Part shown: positions 13,168 to 18,346 of the stretch, in pieces
Layout of the letters: every line of letters begins with the position of its first letter
How positions within the stretch are numbered: position 1 is the first letter of the stretch
NCBI GenBank assembly: GCA_902475415.1
Contig: CABRZK010000012.1
Coordinates: 1-18,346 of the forward strand
Origin: an uncultured Eubacterium sp.
GTDB taxonomy: Bacteria > Bacillota > Clostridia > Lachnospirales > Lachnospiraceae
Reading direction: 5' to 3'
Length of the DNA stretch: 18,346 nt
Notes under the pieces: model-generated
Databases searched by the model: none
What the model was told of the DNA's origin: nothing
Seen by the model: the letters and a program-made list of their open reading frames with translations, nothing else
Position numbers and translations under genes: made by a program

Positions 13168-13531
13168 AGAAGTTGAAATTGGATTTTTCATTAAAAAAAG
13201 CCATGAAGCCTATGAAAACGTCTGAGGTGTGGATACGAATAATGCTTATGACGGAAATAATGGTACAAAGTGCAGAACAAACATTCGGTTTGTTCTGTAC
13301 TTTTTTATTTTGGAATGATATACTGGGAATGTATGAATACTAAGAAATATAATGAATGTTTTGAGATATTAGAAATGAATGTATTGTAAAGTGATAAATG
13401 TTGTTAAAAATATTACAAGTTGATATCGAACTAAACGGAAACAAGTAGAAAGAGTTCGGAAAGTTTGATTAAGAATGGATTATAATTACTAAAATATCAT
13501 AGATAGATTAGGGCTTATCAGGAGAAATTAT
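13168..13531 (+). other. Intergenic region before uvrB
   Basis: The first 140 nt end in the hydrolase terminator (13267-13306). The remaining 225 nt are A/T-rich and precede uvrB. A TATAAT at 13481-13486 could be a -10 box, but no -35 lies at 16-18 nt. I looked for a LexA/DinR box (GAAC-N4-GTTC type), as expected for SOS-controlled uvrB, and found only half-sites (CGAAC near 13426, GTTCG near 13454). AGGAGA at 13520-13525 is the uvrB ribosome site. Confidence 0.5.
13267..13306 (+). terminator. Terminator of the alpha/beta hydrolase gene
   Basis: GTGCAGAACAAAC pairs with GTTTGTTCTGTAC (one G-U) around the loop ATTCG, followed by six Ts (13301-13306). Confidence 0.9.
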
Positions 13532-15514
13532 ATGGATCATTTTGAATTAGTATCACAATATCAGCCAACCGGAGACCAGCCACAGGCGATTGCAGAACTG
13601 GTGGAAGGTTTTAAAGAAGGCAACCAGTTTCAGACGCTGCTTGGTGTTACCGGATCAGGCAAGACATTTACCATGGCAAACGTCATCAAACAGTTAAACA
13701 AACCGACGCTGATCATTGCACATAATAAGACGTTGGCGGCACAGTTATATGGTGAGATGAAGGAATTTTTCCCGAATAATGCAGTAGAATATTTTGTCTC
13801 TTATTACGATTATTATCAGCCGGAAGCTTATGTACCATCTTCGGATACTTATATTGCCAAGGATTCTTCTGTGAATGACGAGATTGACAAGCTTCGCCTG
13901 TCAGCGACGGCGGCTCTGATTGAGCGAAAAGATGTTATTATCATTTCTTCTGTATCTTGCATTTATGGTCTGGGTGAACCGGAAAATTTTGAAAAAATGA
14001 TGGTTTCTCTGCGACCGGGGATGGAAAAGGACCGTGATGAAGTCATCCGCCAGTTGATTGACATTCAGTATACGAGAAATGATATGGATTTTCATCGTGG
14101 TACCTTTCGGGTTCGCGGAGATACAGTTGAAATTTTCCCGGCAGATCGTGGAGAGACAGCTGTTCGCGTGGAGTTTTTCGGAGATGAGATTGACCGGATT
14201 ACAGAGATTGATGTACTGACGGGGGAGATTAAGAACCGTCTGGAGCATATCAGTATTTTTCCGGCGTCGCACTATGTCGTACCGCAGGAAACAATCAATC
14301 GTGCGGCAGAAGAGATTGAAAAAGAGCTGGAAGAACGGGTTCGTTATTTCAAGAGCGAGGACAAGCTGATTGAGGCACAGCGTATTGCGGAACGGACGAA
14401 TTTTGATGTGGAAATGCTGCGGGAAACGGGATTTTGCAGTGGTATTGAGAATTATTCCAGACATTTGTCCAGTCAGAAACCGGGGGAACCGCCACATACG
14501 TTACTTGACTATTTTCCAGATGAATTTCTGATTATTGTGGATGAGTCGCATATTACGATTCCGCAGGTCCGGGGAATGTATGCAGGGGATTATTCCAGAA
14601 AGAAGACACTGGTGGATTATGGTTTTCGACTACCTTCTGCAATGGATAACCGTCCACTGAATTTTGAAGAGTTTGAAAGTCACATTGATCAGATGATGTT
14701 TGTGTCTGCCACACCGAATATATATGAAAAAGAGCATGAATTATTGCGTGCAGAACAGATTATCCGACCGACCGGTCTGCTGGATCCTCATGTGGAAGTG
14801 CGTCCGGTGGAAGGTCAGATTGATGATCTGATCGGTGAGGTCAATAAAGAAACGGCAGCAGGTCATAAAGTATTGATCACGACGCTGACCAAGAAAATGG
14901 CAGAGGATCTGACGGATTATATGCGCGAAATCGGTATCAGAGTAAAATATCTGCATTCGGATATTGATACACTGGAGCGTGCAGAAATTATCCGTGATCT
15001 GCGTCTGGATGTGTTTGATGTACTGGTTGGAATCAACCTGTTGCGTGAAGGTCTGGATATACCGGAGATTACCCTTGTGGCGATTCTGGATGCGGATAAA
15101 GAAGGCTTCCTGCGTTCCGAGACATCGCTGATCCAGACCATCGGCCGTGCAGCACGAAACAGTGAAGGACACGTCATCATGTATGCCGATACGATTACAG
15201 ATTCCATGCGTCAGGCATTGGATGAGACGGAACGTCGTCGTGCAATCCAGATGGCTTATAATGAAGAACATGGTATTACACCAAAGACCATTCAGAAATC
15301 GGTTCGCGACCTGATCAGTATTTCGAAGAAAGTTGCGCAGGAGGAGATGGAATTTAAGAAAGATCCGGAATCCATGAGCAGAAAAGAACTGGAAAAACTG
15401 GTCAAAGAGGTAGAAAAGAAGATGAAGAAAGCGGCTGCCGAACTGAATTTCGAGTCTGCGGCGCAGTTGCGTGACCAGATGGTAGAATTGAAGAAAATGC
15501 TGCAGAATGCATAG
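13532..15514 (+). CDS. uvrB: UvrABC excinuclease subunit B
   Basis: UvrB is the damage-verifying helicase-like subunit of nucleotide excision repair; it is loaded by UvrA and recruits UvrC. The 660 residues are full length. Visible: N-terminal F-x-L-V-S-x-Y-Q-P-T-G-D-Q-P, Walker A GVTGSGKTFT (38-47, K44), the beta-hairpin region SYYDYYQPEAY (90-100) whose tyrosines contact damaged DNA, Walker B with D337-ESH340, helicase motifs FVSATPN and GRAARN with INLLREGLDIPE, and the C-terminal UVR coiled-coil motif (about 621-656) that binds UvrC. It precedes uvrA by 118 nt on the same strand, the classic uvrBA arrangement. Confidence 0.98.
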   Translation: MDHFELVSQYQPTGDQPQAIAELVEGFKEGNQFQTLLGVTGSGKTFTMANVIKQLNKPTLIIAHNKTLAAQLYGEMKEFFPNNAVEYFVSYYDYYQPEAYVPSSDTYIAKDSSVNDEIDKLRLSATAALIERKDVIIISSVSCIYGLGEPENFEKMMVSLRPGMEKDRDEVIRQLIDIQYTRNDMDFHRGTFRVRGDTVEIFPADRGETAVRVEFFGDEIDRITEIDVLTGEIKNRLEHISIFPASHYVVPQETINRAAEEIEKELEERVRYFKSEDKLIEAQRIAERTNFDVEMLRETGFCSGIENYSRHLSSQKPGEPPHTLLDYFPDEFLIIVDESHITIPQVRGMYAGDYSRKKTLVDYGFRLPSAMDNRPLNFEEFESHIDQMMFVSATPNIYEKEHELLRAEQIIRPTGLLDPHVEVRPVEGQIDDLIGEVNKETAAGHKVLITTLTKKMAEDLTDYMREIGIRVKYLHSDIDTLERAEIIRDLRLDVFDVLVGINLLREGLDIPEITLVAILDADKEGFLRSETSLIQTIGRAARNSEGHVIMYADTITDSMRQALDETERRRAIQMAYNEEHGITPKTIQKSVRDLISISKKVAQEEMEFKKDPESMSRKELEKLVKEVEKKMKKAAAELNFESAAQLRDQMVELKKMLQNA

Positions 15515-15534
15515 GAATACAATTGCAGAGAACA

Positions 15535-15594
15535 CCGGTACAGAATTTTGTACCAGACAGAGTATCTGACATATTTATGGAAAAACTGTACCGG
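15535..15594 (+). promoter_or_regulatory. Competing hairpins between uvrB and uvrA
   Basis: CCGGTACAG (15535-15543) and CTGTACCGG (15586-15594) are perfect 9-nt complements. The first arm can instead form a local hairpin GGTACA/TGTACC (15537-15554). The two structures exclude each other. No T run follows, so this is not a standard terminator. It lies about 40 nt before the uvrA start. Confidence 0.5.
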
Positions 15595-15632
15595 AAGAAC
15601 AAGAAAAAAGAGAAAGTGTAGAGAATAAAAAA

Positions 15633-18346
15633 ATGGCACAACAATACATTAAAATAAAAGGAGCCAACGAGCATAATCTGAAAAATATTGATCTGACATT
15701 GCCAAGAGATAAATTTATCGTGCTGACCGGTCTGTCCGGTTCTGGAAAATCTTCCCTGGCTTTTGATACGATTTATGCGGAGGGACAGCGACGCTATATG
15801 GAATCCCTGTCTTCTTATGCCAGACAGTTCCTTGGACAGATGGAAAAACCAAATGTGGAAAAAATCGAGGGATTGTCTCCGGCAATTTCCATTGATCAGA
15901 AGTCGACAAACCGCAATCCGCGTTCTACTGTTGGAACCGTGACGGAGATTTATGACTATTTTCGTCTGCTGTATGCAAGAATCGGTATTCCGCATTGTCC
16001 AAAGTGTGGAAAAGAGATTAAGAAGCAGACGGTGGATCAGATGGCAGATCAGATCATGCAGCTTCCGGAACGGACAAAAATCCAGCTTCTGGCGCCGGTG
16101 GTTCGAGGACGGAAAGGTACGCATCAAAAATTACTGGAAAGTATCAAACGCAGCGGTTATGTACGTGTACAGGTAGACGGAAGTGTGTATGAACTGACCG
16201 AAGAAATCAGTCTGGAAAAAAATAAAAAGCATAATATTGAAGTCGTTGTTGATCGACTTGTTGTAAAAGAAGGCATTGAGAAACGTCTGGTAGATTCCAT
16301 TGAAAATGTCCTGGATCTGGCAGACGGTCTGATGACAGTCGATGTGATCGGTGGAGAACAGATTCAGTTTTCCCAGAGTTTTTCTTGCCCGGACTGCGGC
16401 ATCAGCATCGATGAGATTGAACCGAGAAGCTTTTCCTTCAATAATCCCTTTGGTGCCTGTCCGGAGTGTTTTGGACTGGGATACAAGATGGAATTTGACG
16501 AGGATCTGATGATTCCGGACAAGAGCCTGTCTCTGGCAGAAGGTGCGATTCAGGTGATGGGATGGCAGTCTTCCAGTGATCCTTCCAGCTACACATACGC
16601 AATTTTAAAGGCACTTTCAGAAGAATATGATTTCAGTCTGGATACGCCATACGAAGAATTGCCGGAAGCAGTTCGAAAGGTGCTTCTGCACGGAACAGAC
16701 GGGAAAAAAGTGGTCGTACATTATCGTGGGCAGCGTGGCGTCGGCGTGTATGACGTGGCATTTGAAGGCCTGATCCGTAATGTAGAGCGACGCTACCGTG
16801 AGACCGGTTCTGATCTGACGAAACAGGAATATGAGACATTTATGCGCATTACACCGTGTAAAGCCTGTCACGGACAGCGTCTGAAAAAAGAATCCCTGGC
16901 AGTGACCATTGCAGATAAAAATATCCATGAAATTACGTCCATGTCAGTCAAAGATCTGTGTGTATTTCTGGAAGGTCTGGAACTGACACCACAGCAACAT
17001 CTGATTGGCGACCAGATTTTAAAAGAAATCCGGGCAAGAGTCGGATTTTTAAAAGAAGTTGGTCTGGAATATCTGACATTGTCGAGAGCGACAGGTACAT
17101 TATCCGGTGGTGAGGCGCAGCGTATCCGTCTGGCGACACAGATTGGATCCGGGCTTGTCGGTGTAGCTTATATTCTGGATGAGCCGAGTATCGGTCTTCA
17201 TCAGAGAGATAATGATAAACTTTTGGCTGCATTGAAGAATTTGAAAGAGCTTGGAAATACGCTGATCGTTGTGGAGCATGACGAGGATACCATGCGTGCG
17301 TCTGACTATATTGTGGATATCGGACCAGGAGCCGGTGAGCATGGCGGCGAAGTGGTTGCCACAGGCACCGTGGAAGACATCATGGCCTGTGAGAAATCTC
17401 TGACCGGAGCTTATCTGAGTGGACGACTTTCAATTCCGGTGCCGAAGGAGCGGAAAGCACCGACAGGATTTCTGACGGTGCGCGGTGCACAGGAAAACAA
17501 TCTGAAGAATATCGACGTAAAAGTACCATTGGGTGTTATGACCTGTGTGACCGGTGTGTCCGGTTCTGGAAAAAGTTCCCTGGTGAACGAAATTTTGTAC
17601 AAACATCTGGCAAGAACGTTGAACCGTGCAAGATGTATTCCGGGAAAACACAAAGGAATTGATGGTCTGGATCAGTTGGATAAAGTCATCTGTATCGATC
17701 AGTCTCCGATCGGCAGAACCCCGCGATCCAATCCGGCAACGTATACTGGTGTATTTGATCAGATCCGTGATCTGTTTGCGGCGACACCGGATGCAAAGGC
17801 AAGAGGTTATAAGAAAGGCCGCTTCAGCTTTAATGTAAAGGGCGGACGATGTGAAGCCTGCTCTGGCGACGGAATCTTAAAGATTGAGATGCATTTTTTA
17901 CCGGATGTCTATGTGCCATGTGAAGTGTGTCAGGGAAAACGTTATAATCGTGAGACACTGGAAATAAAATACAAAGGAAAAAGTATTTACGACGTGCTGG
18001 ATATGACCGTAGAAGAAGCGCTGACATTTTTTGAAAATGTACCTTCCATTCAGCGTAAAATTCAGACTTTATATGATGTTGGATTATCTTATGTGCGTCT
18101 GGGACAGCCTTCTACGACCTTATCCGGGGGAGAGGCACAGCGCATCAAACTCGCGACAGAGCTGAGCAAGCGCAGTACCGGCAAGACGATTTACATTCTG
18201 GATGAGCCGACAACGGGACTCCATTTTGCGGATGTTCATAAACTGATCGAGATTCTGCATCGTCTGGCAGATGGCGGCAATACGGTGGTTGTCATTGAAC
18301 ATAATCTGGATGTGATCAAGACGGCAGATTATATCATTGATATGGG
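15633..18346 (+). CDS. uvrA: UvrABC excinuclease subunit A (3' end cut by window)
   Basis: UvrA is the damage-sensing ABC-type ATPase dimer that loads UvrB. The frame is open from ATG 15633 to the window end (904 codons; perhaps 40 more are missing). Visible: first Walker A GLSGSGKSS (33-41), CPKC at 122-125, first zinc module C252/C255 and C276/C279, first ABC signature LSGGEAQRIRLA and Walker B YILDEPSIGLH, second Walker A GVSGSGKSS (641-649), second zinc module C740/C743 and C763/C766, second signature LSGGEAQRIKLA and Walker B YILDEPTTGLH, and the final HN of VVIEHNLDV. The ribosome site is weak (GAGAA-type). The ATG fits the conserved start (QYIKIKGANEHNLKNIDL). Confidence 0.97.
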   Translation, partial: MAQQYIKIKGANEHNLKNIDLTLPRDKFIVLTGLSGSGKSSLAFDTIYAEGQRRYMESLSSYARQFLGQMEKPNVEKIEGLSPAISIDQKSTNRNPRSTVGTVTEIYDYFRLLYARIGIPHCPKCGKEIKKQTVDQMADQIMQLPERTKIQLLAPVVRGRKGTHQKLLESIKRSGYVRVQVDGSVYELTEEISLEKNKKHNIEVVVDRLVVKEGIEKRLVDSIENVLDLADGLMTVDVIGGEQIQFSQSFSCPDCGISIDEIEPRSFSFNNPFGACPECFGLGYKMEFDEDLMIPDKSLSLAEGAIQVMGWQSSSDPSSYTYAILKALSEEYDFSLDTPYEELPEAVRKVLLHGTDGKKVVVHYRGQRGVGVYDVAFEGLIRNVERRYRETGSDLTKQEYETFMRITPCKACHGQRLKKESLAVTIADKNIHEITSMSVKDLCVFLEGLELTPQQHLIGDQILKEIRARVGFLKEVGLEYLTLSRATGTLSGGEAQRIRLATQIGSGLVGVAYILDEPSIGLHQRDNDKLLAALKNLKELGNTLIVVEHDEDTMRASDYIVDIGPGAGEHGGEVVATGTVEDIMACEKSLTGAYLSGRLSIPVPKERKAPTGFLTVRGAQENNLKNIDVKVPLGVMTCVTGVSGSGKSSLVNEILYKHLARTLNRARCIPGKHKGIDGLDQLDKVICIDQSPIGRTPRSNPATYTGVFDQIRDLFAATPDAKARGYKKGRFSFNVKGGRCEACSGDGILKIEMHFLPDVYVPCEVCQGKRYNRETLEIKYKGKSIYDVLDMTVEEALTFFENVPSIQRKIQTLYDVGLSYVRLGQPSTTLSGGEAQRIKLATELSKRSTGKTIYILDEPTTGLHFADVHKLIEILHRLADGGNTVVVIEHNLDVIKTADYIIDM

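Noticed and set aside
13400..13470. LexA/DinR box before uvrB
   Set aside because: Only separated half-sites (CGAAC and GTTCG about 28 nt apart) are present, not the compact GAAC-N4-GTTC form.
14741..15535. 264-codon minus-strand ORF over uvrB, and 241-codon ORF over the uvrB-uvrA junction
   Set aside because: Antisense shadows of uvrB and uvrA, with Cys/Phe/His/Arg-rich composition and no start signals.

Overview
The window looks like a chromosomal segment of a low-to-mid GC anaerobic Firmicute, most likely a gut Lachnospiraceae (Blautia / Ruminococcus / Dorea-type). The basis is strong AGGAGG ribosome sites, TTGACA and extended -10 promoters, a SecA with a C-terminal zinc tail, a TIGR03905-type TSCPD protein, a DUF6472-type four-cysteine protein and VanR/VanS-type regulators. 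I saw no rRNA, tRNA, insertion sequence, prophage or canonical CRISPR array.

Layout: 1-680 is the 3' end of a glycogen branching enzyme (glgB), followed by a PAP2 phosphatase (703-1278) and a bidirectional terminator. A convergent DegV fatty-acid-binding protein follows (1410-2267, minus). From about 3085 down to 2416 there is no credible gene. Instead the minus strand has a near-ideal promoter, six degenerate copies of a 13-14 nt motif about 55 nt apart, and a long hairpin terminator, so it looks like a roughly 630-nt non-coding RNA. Next come a TSCPD protein (3264-3521, minus) with a hairpin leader, and secA (3794-6358, plus).

6563-8711 (minus) is a histidine kinase / response regulator pair. 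It is divergent from a gene for a zinc C-C hydrolase of the diacetylphloroglucinol / phloretin hydrolase type (8961-9761, plus). A small four-cysteine protein (9884-10081) follows. mgtE, a magnesium transporter, lies at 10287-11678 (minus). About 600 nt upstream of mgtE hold a second set of unexplained signals: a triple operator-like repeat, a structured 5' leader that I cannot match to the M-box, and a separately promoted 36-codon ORF behind three hairpins. On the plus strand follow a membrane-anchored alpha/beta hydrolase (12433-13167), uvrB (13532-15514) and uvrA (15633 to the window end, truncated).

Most proteins are housekeeping: glycogen synthesis, secretion, nucleotide excision repair and Mg2+ transport. 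The parts worth a second look are non-coding: the repeat RNA upstream of degV, a roughly 75-nt element present in the 3' UTRs of both secA and mgtE, and the mgtE upstream region. All statements come from reading the sequence; no database search or folding program was run.
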